This document shows positions 45,945-56,653 of a stretch of 64,000 nt of DNA, piece after piece. The stretch lies in the NCBI RefSeq assembly GCF_011386835.1, contig NC_088800.1:52667439-52731438 (forward strand), in the 5' to 3' direction. Position numbers and translations under genes: made by a program. Numbering within the stretch: position 1 is the first letter of the stretch; the number at the start of each line of letters is the position of its first letter. The DNA is from Chrysemys picta bellii. Its lineage: Eukaryota; Chordata; Testudines; Emydidae. The notes beneath the pieces were generated by a model. It saw only the letters and a program-made list of their open reading frames with translations. It was not told where the DNA came from and made no database searches.

Positions 45945-48110
45945 GGGAGTGCTTCACGTCACTCTGACGCAAATTAGGACCAGCACTAATGTATTTTTGG
46001 ACAACCTGCCTCCAGCCCTCTGACTAGAAGGATTGGCTGATATGAGGTATTATAAGCAGGTGATGATGGAAGAGAAAGCGGGTTTTCCTGGAGGAAAACT
46101 CCCTGTATTGTTCTTAAAACAAAACAACCCAAAACACACTTACTAGACAACACTGTTCCTCTGACAGGGAACACTGCTAAAGAATCCAAAGGTACATCTC
46201 TACACTCCTGCCCACATAAGCAGAGGATCAGGAATCACACTTTGGTATATCATAGGGCAGTGCCCAGTAGAGCAGCCCCAAACTGTCATTTTTGGTCAGT
46301 CAAATGTCAAAATGTTGTTTGAAGAGATGCTCTAATACTACAGTGTTTCATGCATAATAAATGCTAAAAAAAATGTATTTTCTAAGACAAATGCACTAAG
46401 ATCCTGGGTTGGATCCAACCTGAGTTAAAACTGCACTTGTCAGGGTCATGAATGATCTTGCACAGGTTTTAGTTTGGGTTCAGTTGACCGTTTTTATCAT
46501 GCTGGACTCAAGTTACTTTTGATATAATTGACTTTTGACTGCTATTTCAGTGATTAACTGACTTTACTGGTGTAACTGGAAAGAAGACATATCAATCAGT
46601 TCAGATGGACAATTTTGTGTCACTCATGTGGGATTTGAAACGTGGTAATATTCAAGGACTGAAAGCCTATGGTACAATAATTATTTTCAAGTTACGTGAC
46701 CTGCTCTATCCATATGTTTGTCCTGTGATCACCTCACAACAGCACCATATACAATTATGACCGCAAAGCTTTATTTTGTAGTTGTTTAAAAGAGCTCTTG
46801 GTAGAGCTGTTTTATCGCTTGCAGTTCAGAATGCAGCAGTACTGCTCACTGATGAGTTACCGATGAAATAGCAAAATTACTTTAAATTGGTACAGTTCAT
46901 TTTTAAAGCCATTATCAGAATTAGGTCTAGCTATGTTAGCATTTGCTCTACGAGACTTTGATGGGTATTTCTGAACTGATTGCATGAATTCAGTTTCTCC
47001 CACTGGCTATGAAGGGTATAACACTGTGGAACTTGTTCTGTACCCTGAAATGCCCATCATTCCTGCCCATTTTAAAAAAATAAACTTAAATCACATTTGA
47101 GAAAAATAGCTATAAGAATGACCATTCTTGACCCTATTTATTTCCTTCAGTTTCAATCCAACTAAACCTCAATTAAGTAACCTATTTTCATTAGGACATA
47201 TGTTAACAGGGGAAGATATTTACTTATGTCTATTTCCATTATGTGGTACAGCATCTCTCCATCACTTTTCCCAAGGCCTTTTTTTGGTGGGAATAGACAT
47301 GACACAAAGGTGAGTGCTACATAAATGAAATAATACACAAAGTAGAAATATAAGAAAAATCTTAAAGTTAATAGTTATAAACACACTTTACCATGCTTTA
47401 TCATGACCCTCATAATAAGTATCCTGCCCCCAGCAGCAGCAGCAAATATTTGATGCTTCAGAAAAAAGGAAAACAAAGCTGTAATAATACATCTGGCCAA
47501 ATGCATAATTTTGTATGCATGTGAAGGGAAGAATTCCCTTCTGACACCTGGGATGATCAGTTTATACCCTGAAGCATGAAACCTGATAAACTGTAGCTAT
47601 GCATGCTAAGAGAAGTAATTGATTGTAAGACTACTCCACCTCTTAAAAATACAGCTATGATATTTATCCAACCTCCTGAAGCAGAGATTTCCCCAGGCTG
47701 AGTAGCCACTGTGGGCAGTACAATTTTTGTTTTAGATGTATTTAGCTATTCATTTAATGGAGAGTCCACTTCTTCACCTATTAAGTGACAGTTCTACTCT
47801 GAAAAATGACATTGTAGAGTTCCACGTTTACGGAGCCTTACTGATTTCAGATTACATGTGTTCAGCTTACAAGTAGACATCTCAAAGTCAGGCAGAAAGT
47901 CATGAAATACTGCTTTCACCTGAGGCAGGAGGCAAGGGTCATGGGGAATGTACTGAAAAGGTCAGAGTTCTTCCTGGAGAGATGCACCCAAATGGCAATG
48001 ATGTAGAACTTCACACTCTGCCATCAGACCCCATTGCTTCCAAAGTTGCACCATCAACTCTCTTTCTGGTCGTCTTCTTCATTTACATGGAATCAACAGG
48101 AGAACTGATG
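45945..48110. other. Intron 1, L2-like scrap
   Basis: At about 46800-47090 the phrase CTTGCAGTTCAGAATGCAGC with TACTGCTCACTGATGAGTTA resembles the L2-type LINE segment near the RT C-terminus. Nothing else recognised, and no exon. Confidence 0.4.
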
Positions 48111-48112
48111 AG

Positions 48113-48298
48113 AGGGAGGGATAGCTCAGTGGTTTGAGCATTGGCTTGCTAAACCCAGGGTTGTGAGTTCAATCCTTGAGGGGGCCACTTGGGGATCTGG
48201 GGCAAAATAAGTACTTGGTCCTGCTAGTGAAGGCAGGGGGCTGGACTCGATGACCTGTCAAGGTCCCTTCCAGTTCTAGGAGATGGGATATCTTCATC
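48113..48298 (+). mobile_element. tRNA-derived SINE, copy 2
   Basis: Same family as 15561. The A box TAGCTCAGTGG is at 48122-48132 and the B box GAGTTCAATCC at about 48165-48175. The tail reads GACCTGTCAAGGTCCCTTCC. The two copies are very similar over their full length, which suggests modest age. Confidence 0.85.
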
Positions 48299-48394
48299 AA
48301 GGGCTCAAATGCCAACAATACACAAGTGACATCTATCCATTCATATAACTCCATTACTATCACATTACTAGCCCAATGCTTGGCTGAAATCTTA

Positions 48395-49160
48395 TAAATG
48401 AAAAATAGTTGGTTGAAGTTAAACTCAAGCAAAACTGAGGTCATGTTGGTTGGCACAGGAAAACAATTTTGAGATGTTTGTAGCCATGGGGCATTCTTCT
48501 CTGGCTGAAAATGTACATCCACAACTGGTCACATCAGTCTGCAGTTTAGGAGTACTTCTGTACCCCTCACTTATGCTATGCACTAACAGAGCCACATCCA
48601 CAAGCAACATGTTCTGCCATGTACAGCGAGCTAGGAGACCACATCCCACCCCGGTGAATCAGGATCTTTCCTTGGTAATACACACCTCTGTCACTTCCCA
48701 AAGGGAGTACAGTGTTGAAGTTTACTTGGGCATGAAACAGTCAGTTCTCAGTAAACTACAACAAGTGCAGAACGCAGCAGCAGCAGCAAGCCTCCTCAGC
48801 AAAACCAGGCTATAATAAACACATCAAACCTGATCCGGGCTCTCTACACCATCTCCTCATAAAATACCACATCTAATTCAAAAGTTCAGGTCTTTTCTTC
48901 AAGGTACTCAAAGACATGGGACTCAGGATGTCTAAGAGATTGCCTAAAGTTTGAGGATGAGAACTGTGGTTGAGAATTCCACACCTATGGTACTGTGGAA
49001 CTTTCTACGGCAAGGATAAAGCTTGCGTGCAAGAGACAGAGCTTTCCCAGAAGCTAGTCCACGATTGTTGAATGAATCTCTACAGGATAAAAAAAAACTA
49101 CCTCAAATCTCACTACTTACCATCTAAGTTTAAGGTATACTTCTTTGAGCTGGTCTTCAC
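48395..49160 (+). mobile_element. L2-like LINE remnant
   Basis: The DNA encodes recognisable RT C-terminal pieces in shifting phases: SSKTEVMLVG at about 48425-48455, QNAAAAASLLSKTR at about 48768-48810, then a HIKPDPGSLHHLL-like block at about 48820-48860. The NHP-type end reads AATGAATCTCTACAGG. This pattern matches L2-type LINEs. Too decayed to be active. Confidence 0.6.
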
Positions 49161-49164
49161 AAAG

Positions 49165-50057
49165 TTGCAAATTAAACATACAAAAAAAGTCCTCATGCAA
49201 TTTTCTGCCAGAGAGAGGAACGAAAGAACTAGCCGTGATAGATGCTAGCAATGTCATTTAATGCATTATTGGAAGCCATTTCAATAGCACAGTGATGAGG
49301 ACAGTGTAAGAACTTTAACAGAATATTTTTACCCCTAACAGCCAGCCTCAAACTCACTGTAGACTTAAACTAAAGCTGGGTTTTGGGGGTTTTTTTTCCC
49401 CATCATCACCAGGAATGAAGGCCTGCTTCCAAAAGGTCAAACTATGTTATATCTTTGCAGCGTCTTCAAATGCTATAGGGTTAACACAGGTGCAAAGCAA
49501 AATGCAGAACAATGGCAGTCTAATACCTGGAACTTGGTTAATATTTCTGTTATGTTTTAACGTACAGGAGGGAAAGAATCCATTTCACTCTTCCATAGCG
49601 TTCCACAACTAAGTAATGAATAATGCAAACTTACTGTTTTCACTAAAGAAAGCAGTACAATTCTGAATATACACTAGATTTGCTGAGTAAGAAGAATCTG
49701 CTTTTATACAGTCCTTTTGAAAGTAAAAGCCAAACGTTAAGTATCTGTAAGCAATTGCTTACAAGAAAAATTACAACTTTAGGCCGATTCTGCAACAGGA
49801 TTTGCATGCATGGACCTCAGACCAGCATAGCCCAAAGCTCTGTGTGGTCACAAGAATCTATTAGTGTGAACCCAATTGCAGAATTTAGACCATATGGTTT
49901 AGTTTATTTTTAGAATGCATTTTTGAATACTTTAGCAGGTGCATATGTAATGCTGACAGGATCAAACCTGGGACCTCTGAAGCTTAGTGTATGAGCCTCT
50001 ACTGCATGAGCTAAAAGCCACTTGGCTTTTAGATAAGGCTGTAGCAGACTCATTAAT
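49165..50057. other. Intron 1, no feature seen
   Basis: No exon or recognised repeat. Confidence 0.45.
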
Positions 50058-50065
50058 CTCTAGGC

Positions 50066-50183
50066 TAGTCGTTCTGAACCCATGGCCAACTTGCAGCCCA
50101 ATTAGCACACTGCTATGGCCCAGGCATAACACAGAAAGAGCTGCATAGGTGGCCCACCATGGTAAATAGGTTGAGAACCACTA
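50066..50183. mobile_element. Short hAT-like MITE
   Basis: The left end TAGTCGTTCTGAACCCATGG opposes the right end TTGAGAACCACTA. The flanks CTCTAGGC (50058-50065) and CTTTAGGG (50184-50191) agree at 6 of 8 positions and may be a decayed duplication. Confidence 0.6.
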
Positions 50184-50444
50184 CTTTAGGGGATCTAAGT
50201 GCCACCAGAGGGGGACAGAGCATCACACCTAACAGGCATGTGTTACACACGGGGAAAGAGCATTTTATTTGGTATACCGACAAGATATGCTGCGATAAGA
50301 ATGGACTGATATTAGCATCAGTTGATTAAGCAGAAAAGGGGCATTTCTATAGTGCTCACTCCTTACAAGGTTCTTTGTTACAGTCTACTATTCTGGTTGT
50401 GTCCTATATCCATGGTCCACCTTTAACACAGCCCAATTTTAAAC

Positions 50445-50880
50445 ACATAGACTCATAGACTTTAAGGTCAGAAGGGACCAGTATGATCATCTAGTCTGAC
50501 CTCCCGCATGATGCAGGCCACAAAAGCTGACCCACCCCCTTTCCCTTGACTCAGCTGTTGAAGTCCCCAAATCCTGTGATTTAAGGACTTCAAGTCGCAG
50601 AGAATCCTCCAGCTAGCGACCCCCGCCCCATGCGGCGGAGGAAGGCGAAAAACCTCCAGGGCCTCTGCCAATCTACCCTGGAGGAAAATTCCTTCCCGAC
50701 CCCAAATATGGCGATCAGTAGACCCCCGAGCATGCAGGCAAGATTCTCCAGCCAGACCCTCATTGATCATTGATACTATTTACCAGCGATGGCACGCTGT
50801 TGATTGATTGACTAAAATCACATTAGCCCATCAAACCATTCCCTCCATAAACTTATCAAGCTTAATCTTATCACATCACC
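50445..50880 (-). mobile_element. CR1-type LINE fragment, 3' end
   Basis: On the plus strand it starts with ACTCATAGACTTTAAGGTCA and continues AGAAGGGACCAGTATGATCA, CTGGAGGAAAATTCCTTCCC and CCATAAACTTATCAAGCTTA. This is a reverse-oriented CR1 3' end. Truncated at its 5' side near 50880. Confidence 0.75.
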
Positions 50881-51140
50881 TCTCCATTCCAAGAAAAGCC
50901 ATTTTGACAGTGGACTATATCAATACTCACCCTTTGAAACACAGGCATGCCAGTGGCAGTTAATTCCCAGGCAGGCAGGCACATCCCCATACAGGTACAT
51001 TATCCTCCACTTTGCCTGAATCCATTCACAGCAACCCAGGACCTACCACCCCACTCGCACTTCAGGTATTCATACAGGGCAAATCATACACCCACCCCTC
51101 GCGTTTGTGTTTTACACAGGCCAATGTTGCTCTCACTTAC

Positions 51141-51200
51141 CATGGTGACTTTGGAGGTGTTTCAGGTGATTTGGTTCTTACGTAAGGCTGTCTCACTCAG
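51141..51200 (-). CDS. XPO6: Candidate XPO6 exon 1 end: Met-only start codon at a splice donor
   Basis: XPO6 exon 2 begins at the second residue, so the ATG must end exon 1. On the minus strand GTCACC|ATG (ATG at 51143-51141) is followed at once by the near-perfect donor GTAAGTGAG. This gives the required phase and a good Kozak context. It lies about 1 kb inside the gene relative to the CpG island. Only the splice edge at 51141 is supported; the other limit is nominal. Against it: the upstream sequence is not GC-rich, no clear 5' exon boundary was found, and ATG-GTAAG can occur by chance (another, at about 21787-21795, lies in a transposon). Confidence 0.35.
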
Positions 51201-51689
51201 TTCATGTCATGGTCAGAGGCAGTTTTATCAGGCCTTCCCCATCCATTCAACTAAAAATAACCTGCCTCCTAGTACTCCCTAAAAATAATACTAAAACCCA
51301 CACTTCCTCTCCTGTCCCACATACAGCCTCAGCAACCCATCAGCTCTAGAGAGCCAGTTACAGAGCCATTAAAAGTTCACTCCTCCTCAAGAGTACAGCG
51401 ATTATTAAATTAGAACAGGGAGACACCTAAAAGCCTGGTTTTTTTTTTTGGAGAGGAGAACAAGGCAGAGGCCAATGCCCCTATCTTGGGGTGGGGGACC
51501 TGTCTATTCTTGGTTGTGCAGGGGGAAGTCCTATGTCTCAAGACCCTCCCTGAGTTTGTTTGTTTTTTCTCTCTCTGTAGAGAGGGGGGCAGTCAGTGAT
51601 GTAAGGAGACCTGTGCCCTCACCAGAGTTGTGTGGGTGTGTGGGGAGGGAATAGGGTTCCTATAGAACTTTTTGTGGTTGAAGGACCCT

Positions 51690-52150
51690 GTCAAGGAAGG
51701 GGGGGTTGCAATAATGAAGGTGGAAGTGTGTTCCTCCTCCTGGGGGGAAAAGGCCAGTGTCCCTCCCTGGATGAGAGATCTATAACCTGAAGAGAGAGGC
51801 CTATTCCCCTCAATGGCAGGGGGAAGGGTGGAGGAGGCCTGTTTCCCCCAGTGGAGGACGGGGGCTGTATCGGGAGAGGGGGAGCCTGTGTCCCTTCCTG
51901 GCGGAGGGCTGTATCCGGGAACGGGGAGGTAAAGGCCCGTGTCCCTACTTGGCGGGGGGAGGGGCTGTTCCCCTCAGTGGCGGTTGGGGGCAGTCTGGAG
52001 GAAAAGCCTATATCCCTCCCTGGTTGAGGGGTCTGTAACCTGGCGGGAGAGGCCTGGCCCCCCGAGTTGCGGCTGGGGCTGTATCGGGGTTGGGGAGGTC
52101 TGTGTCCCTCCCTGGCGGGGATGAGGGGCTGTATCCCGGTGCTGGTGGCC
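51690..52150 (+). repeat. G-rich degenerate minisatellite
   Basis: Irregular copies of a unit containing GTGTCCCTCCCTGG, GGCTGTATCSGGG and GGCGGGGGG-like words. Landmark copies are at about 51762, 51889, 51940, 52009 and 52101. It opens several spurious Pro/Arg-rich frames on both strands. It adjoins the CpG island. Confidence 0.6.
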
Positions 52151-52560
52151 CTCACTCCTCTGCCTGACCGATGCTCTCTGCTGTCCCTGCACGAAGCCCC
52201 CTCGCTGCCCCCGGCCCCGCAGTCACCGCCGCACCAAGCGCATCCTTCCTCGCCGCTTCCTCTCCGTCTATGGGGGCAGGGCAGCCTCCGCCCCTCCCCG
52301 CCGGAAGCGACCTATGGACTCACAACGAGGCTGGCCGGGTTGCCGGCGGACGAACCAATCCGAAATGAACAGGATCGGAGGCGGGGCCGCCGGTCGGAGC
52401 GTGACGCAGGGCGCACGAGCGCGGGCGGTGTGCCTCGGCCGCCATGTTGGTAAAGGGCAATGAGGCGCTGCGTGGGAGGACAATTCCCCAAACTGCGCGT
52501 GACGGGGATTCAACTCCATCCTTTCCCATCACTCGCCCCCGCCTTCCCTTCCTGGGCTAA
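52140..52560. promoter_or_regulatory. CpG-island promoter, probably of XPO6
   Basis: A dense CpG stretch, unlike everything around it except transposons. It holds a GC box (CTCCGCCCCTCCCCG, 52285-52300), an ETS/GABP-type site (CCGGAAGC, 52301-52308), a CCAAT box (52355-52359, plus orientation), a second GC box (GGAGGCGGGGCC, 52377-52388), a TGACGCAG site (52402-52409) and a perfect YY1-type element (GCCGCCATGTTG, 52438-52449; CAACATGGCGGC on the minus strand). Oriented on the minus strand, the YY1 site would be upstream of the CCAAT box. The set is symmetric enough for a bidirectional promoter. XPO6 lies to the left on the minus strand. No plus-strand gene was found to the right. Confidence 0.65.
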
Positions 52561-52729
52561 AGGGGGCCTGCCCCTGGGCTGCCCCCTCACCTTTGCTTGG
52601 GGTAGGCACTTCCCATCCCCAAGTGAAGGGACAGCCCTTCCCCCTGAGTGAGGTGCTTCCCCAGGGGCTGCTCTGCTGGCTGCAGCTGGCTACAGTAACC
52701 TGTACCCAAATATTTCACTGTGCAGATTT

Positions 52730-52815
52730 AGTCAGTGGAACTCACTGCCACAAGATATCATTGAGGCCAAGAGCTTAGCAGGATTCCAGGAAGGACTGTA
52801 TACTTACACTGATAA
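52730..52815 (+). mobile_element. CR1 fragment, left part, split by the transposon at 52816
   Basis: Reads AGTGGAACTCACTGCCACAA and ATTGAGGCCAAGAGCTTAGC, a CR1 3'-region segment. It resumes at 56654 after the transposon: joining GATAA to TGAGACC gives continuous CR1-like sequence with a single TAA. Confidence 0.8.
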
Positions 52816-53107
52816 CACTGGTCTACAATTTTTGAGAAGTCGTCTGCTTCAGAGATAAAATGTGCTATTTATTATGTATTTTGATGTGCTGAATTGAAAT
52901 ATGACAATTAAAACAACTGATTGCCTACTGTTTCTAAGATATTTAAGTTTTTACATTTTATGTCTATGTATATTGTGTAGATAGTAGAGTTTTAATCATA
53001 AATTGTAAACCTAGGTCTTTTCATGTGTTTATGGTTGCTTTACATGATAATATTTCACCTGTCCTGTTTATGTAACACTTTAAAAATCAGCAAAAGGGTT
53101 ATATAAA

Positions 53108-54403
53108 TGTAACCCTTCTGCCCATCTAAGTTGGCAGCAACAAGGGCCGGGTTCTGTATCTAGGGGTTCCGTTTCAATAACACAATGCAAAACCGGCTCG
53201 AGCCCCCACCCAGTGACCTGGGACAATTACATACCACCCCCTGGGCGCCCCTAAAAGGCAATACTTCCCCTCTCGCAAGCACGGAGTCTGAGTGTAACAG
53301 AAAATGTTTAATAACATGAGGTAAATGACATCAGCATTAAATTGGAAAAAACACCACAAACAGTATCCATAACACAAACCATGAGCAAAAAACCCACCCC
53401 AGCAAGTTGGGCTGTGTCCTTTCCCTTGGGTTCTTGAAACCAGCAACCCAAGGTTCACCAAAGTCCCAAAAGTCCAACAACCCCCCAAAGTCTCTGTCCC
53501 TGGTCAGTGCAGCCCCAGAGTTCGGGGGGGAGGGCACGCAGGGTGTTAAGGGGCACCTTACGTGATCCAAGGCCGACGGGGTTCCGCCGCAGCCTTCACC
53601 ACGAGCCACTCCACTCCACCAGCTGCCCCCGTGAGCTGCTCCCGCCCTCCCATGAGCTGCTCTGGCAGCTGCTCCACTCTGCTCACCGACCTGTGAGCCG
53701 CTCAGCTCTGCTCTGCTCCACTTCAGCCGTCCCTTGGGCCGCTCCCACAAGGCTCCACTCTGCTCACTGCTCCACCAGCCGCTTAGCAATATAGCTTCAG
53801 GCTCCCCCACTAGCTAACACAGCCTCAGTGATCTCAGCTCTTTTGTGATTTCAGCTCTTAGCAATTTCAGCTCATAGTAGTAGGGGAGCCCCAGTGCTAG
53901 TGCACCATTGGCCCAAAGTGAATTCAGCTCAGCAGTCGGTAACTAGACTTCTAATGGAATCAAATTTAGCTTTGATAGTCAACAGTGGAGAGAGGAGGTA
54001 GTGCAATTGGTGTTTCAACCCCTCAGAGAGGGGGCCCATCCTATCAGGTACAAATACCTGTCCCCATCCTCTCTCCATTCACTGGGTTTTGTAACCCATG
54101 CCCCTTGTCAAGCAAGTGCTACTTAGGTAATGGTGAAGGACTCCCTCAGTCCTTCTGTCATACAACAGTTCCACTGGCCTTGAGTCACAGAATCAGGGTA
54201 ACAAAACTTTATTCTTCCTGCCCCAATAACAGAGAAACTGGGGATCGCACACCAGCCAAAGTAACCACTTTGAGTTGCTGTTGTTTCATGCCAGGCGGGT
54301 GGGTGTGCCTATGCAAACAAGATCAGCCCCTGGAGTTCTTTTCCACACTCGCCATAATTCACCACCAGATGTCAGGGTAGAGCTCATCCTGACTCTGCTT
54401 ACA
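53108..54403 (-). mobile_element. Solo LTR nested in the transposon
   Basis: 1296 bases. On the minus strand it begins TGTAAGCAGAGTCAGGATGA and ends AGAAGGGTTACA. Flanked by the 4-bp duplication TAAA at 53104-53107 and 54404-54407. It contains GGTTACTTTGGCTGGTGTGC and a pyrimidine/GC-rich centre (GCTGCTC-type words, 53570-53790). There is no internal coding region. It was inserted just 3' of the transposase stop and is younger than the transposon. A 4-bp duplication fits Gypsy or some ERVs; I cannot separate them. Confidence 0.8.
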
Positions 54404-54460
54404 TAAATAAAATTTATTATGAAACAAAAGGCAAAAAACTATTATGTACATAGTTTAGTC

Positions 54461-56143
54461 CTATTCAATGTCTACTCGGCGCTTCTTGGCTTGTCTCTTG
54501 TATTCATTAAATGGAGCATCTTTTGTCACTGTCCAGCAATAGTCTGCAAGCATTGATGGGCTCCATTTGCCCTGATAGGGTTTCTCCATTGTTGCAATGT
54601 CCTGGTGAAATTGCTCGCCGTGCTCGTCGCTCACTGCTCCGCAGTTCGGTGGAAAAAAATCTAGATGAGAGTGCAAAAAATGTATCTTTAGTGACATGTT
54701 GCAACCAATGCTTTTGTATGCCTTGAGGAGGTTTTCCACAAACAACCTGTAGTTGTCTGCCTTGTTGTTTCCGAGAAAATTTATTGCCACTAACTGGAAG
54801 GCTTTCCATGCCGTCTTTTCCTTGCCACGCAGTGCATGGTCAAATGCATCATCTCGAAGAAGTTCACAAATCCGAGGACCAACAAAGACACCTTCCTTTA
54901 TCTTAGCTTCACTTAACCTTGAAATTTTCCACGGAAGTACTTGAAAGCTGCTTGTGTTTTGTCAATGGCCTTGACAAAGTTCTTCATCAGACCCAGCTTG
55001 ATGTGTAAGGGTGGTAACAAAATCTTCCTTGATTCAACAAGTGGTGGATGCTGAACACTTTTCCTCCCAGGGTCCAATGACTGTCGGAGTGGCCAATATT
55101 TCTTGATGTAGTGGGAATCTCTTGCACGACTATCCCATTCGCAGAGAAAACAGCAGTACTTTGTGTATCCAGTCTGCAGACCAAACAAGAGAGCAACAAC
55201 CTTCAAATCGCCACAGAGCTGCCACTGATGTTGGTCATAGTTTATGCACCTCAAAAGTTGTTTCATGTTGTCATAGGTTTCCTTCATATGGACTGCATGA
55301 CCAACTGGAATTGAGGGCAAAACATTGCCATTATGCAGTAAAACAGCTTTAAGACTCGTCTTCGATGAATCAGTGAACAGTCTCCACTGATCTGGATTGT
55401 GAACGATGTTGAGGACTGCCATCACACCATCGATGTTGTTGATCACCTTCCATGAAGAAGAATGGGACAAGATCCTTTTGACGGTCACGGAACATGGAAA
55501 CGCTACCATCACCTGCCAGGAGATTCCACTGCTGTAGTCTGGAGCCCAACAGCTCTGCCTTACTCTTGGGTAGTTCCAAATCCCTGACAAGGTCATTCAG
55601 TTCACCTTGTGTTATGAGGTGTGGTTCAGAGGAGGAGGATGGAAGAAAATGTGGGTCCTCTGACATTGATGGTTCAGGACCAGACGTTTCATCCTCTTCC
55701 TCTTCCTCATCTGACTCAAGTGAGAATGATTCTGGTGCATCAGGATCCGGCAGTCCTTCTCCGTGGGGTACTGGGCGTATAGCTGATGGAATGTTTGGAT
55801 AATGCACAGTCCACTTTTTCTTCTTTGACACACCTTTCCCAACTGGAGGCACCAGGCAGAAGTAACAATTGCTGGTATGATATGTTGGCTCTCTCCAAAT
55901 CATTGGCACTGCAAAAGGCATAGATTTCCTTTTCCTGTTCAACCACTGGCGAAGATTTGTTGCACAAGTCTTGCAGCATATGTGTGGGGCCCACCTCTTG
56001 TCCTGATCTCCAATTTTGCAGCCAAAATAAAGGTGATAGGCTTTCTTAACCATAGTGGTTATACTGCACTTTTGTGCTGCAAAAGTCACTTCACCACAAA
56101 CATAGCAGAAGTTATCTGCACCGTTCACACAAGTACGAGGCAT
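54461..56143 (-). pseudogene. Transposon protein: N-terminal Cys motifs, acidic linker, DDE-like core; two frameshifts
   Basis: It starts MPRTCVNGADNFCYVCGEV. Cys pairs CYVC, CC..C and CYFC within the first about 100 residues resemble a zinc-binding (ZAD-like) domain. A Glu/Asp/Ser-rich linker follows (SLESDEEEEEDETSG). The second block has LFTDSSKTSLKAVLLHNGN, CGDLKVVALLFGLQ and YCCFLCEWDSRARDS, and the last block SDEHGEQFHQDIATMEK and KWSPSMLADYCWT. Candidate catalytic acids are Asp in FTDSS, Asp in GDLK and Glu in HGE, with a CxxC in between, the layout of several cut-and-paste transposases. One frameshift is near 55440-55450 and one near 54913-54920; elsewhere the frames are open. I recall near-identical uncharacterised predicted proteins in other animals but cannot verify this here. 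Confidence 0.75.
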
Positions 56144-56653
56144 CTCTGCTCACTTTGGCTAAACAGAAATGTGTCCCTTTGCAAAATCAAACACTGACAA
56201 ATAAGAGAGCATGACACTGTATGATTTCTAGAGCTGATATAGGGCAATTTGTTCAGCAGAGTGATGTAAGCTTCGTTATGATTGTATCATCCATGACTTC
56301 TAGGAATAACATGATGCAATTCATATCATGTATGATGCAATACCAGCTTCAGATTGCGTCATTAACTGTTTTGCCTAAAAAGCAAGTACTATCCAAACCC
56401 AGTCATAGATTTATTCAAAGATCCAGTCAAAGATGTATTTTAGTCATTTCTGGTTCAAATTGAGATCCCTTCCCTTTATAACTCACTTATCCTCCGCCAT
56501 TCCCAAGTCAAGGGTCGTATATACTGACCCATTAGCATATCTTGAAAACTAGAGCCAATCAACAATTTTAAGCATCATTTTCGTTCTCAGTGACCCAGAA
56601 TTAGTAAAGTTTGACTACATTTATTTCAGAAGCATTTTGGCTGTAGAGCAGTG
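56144..56653 (-). promoter_or_regulatory. 5' leader and terminal region of the CACTG transposon
   Basis: 510 bases between the transposase ATG and the right terminus, with no open coding frame of note. It contains repeated ATGATGCAATW and CATGTATGATGCAA words around 56308-56345 that could be transposase-binding subterminal repeats. Function is inferred from position only. Confidence 0.4.

Larger units (their letters stand above)
52816..56653 (-). mobile_element. DNA transposon with CACTG termini and TAA target duplication (CACTA/CMC-like)
   Basis: The left end is CACTGGTCTACA (52816-52827). The right end, read inward on the minus strand, is CACTGCTCTACA (56653-56642): inverted repeats with one mismatch in 12. 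The flanks are TAA on both sides (52813-52815 and 56654-56656). The host sequence is a CR1 whose two halves rejoin when the element and one TAA are removed, so the boundaries are well fixed. Without the nested LTR and one copy of its 4-bp duplication (1300 bases together) it is about 2.54 kb. It encodes one minus-strand protein (54461-56143), with a leader of about 510 bases on the right. The 3' flank, from 54460 to the left end, carries AATAAA-type signals near 54411. CACTG ends with a 3-bp duplication point to the CACTA/CMC group. This superfamily assignment is inference. Confidence 0.85.

Noticed and set aside
51691..52155. 154-codon Pro/Arg-rich minus frame at the CpG island
   Set aside because: It is generated by the G-rich minisatellite; composition and internal repeats argue against a protein.
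52444..52460. Plus-strand ATG-TTG-GTAAAG as the start of a second host gene
   Set aside because: It coincides with a YY1 consensus that contains ATG by itself, and no downstream plus-strand exon was recognised up to 64000.
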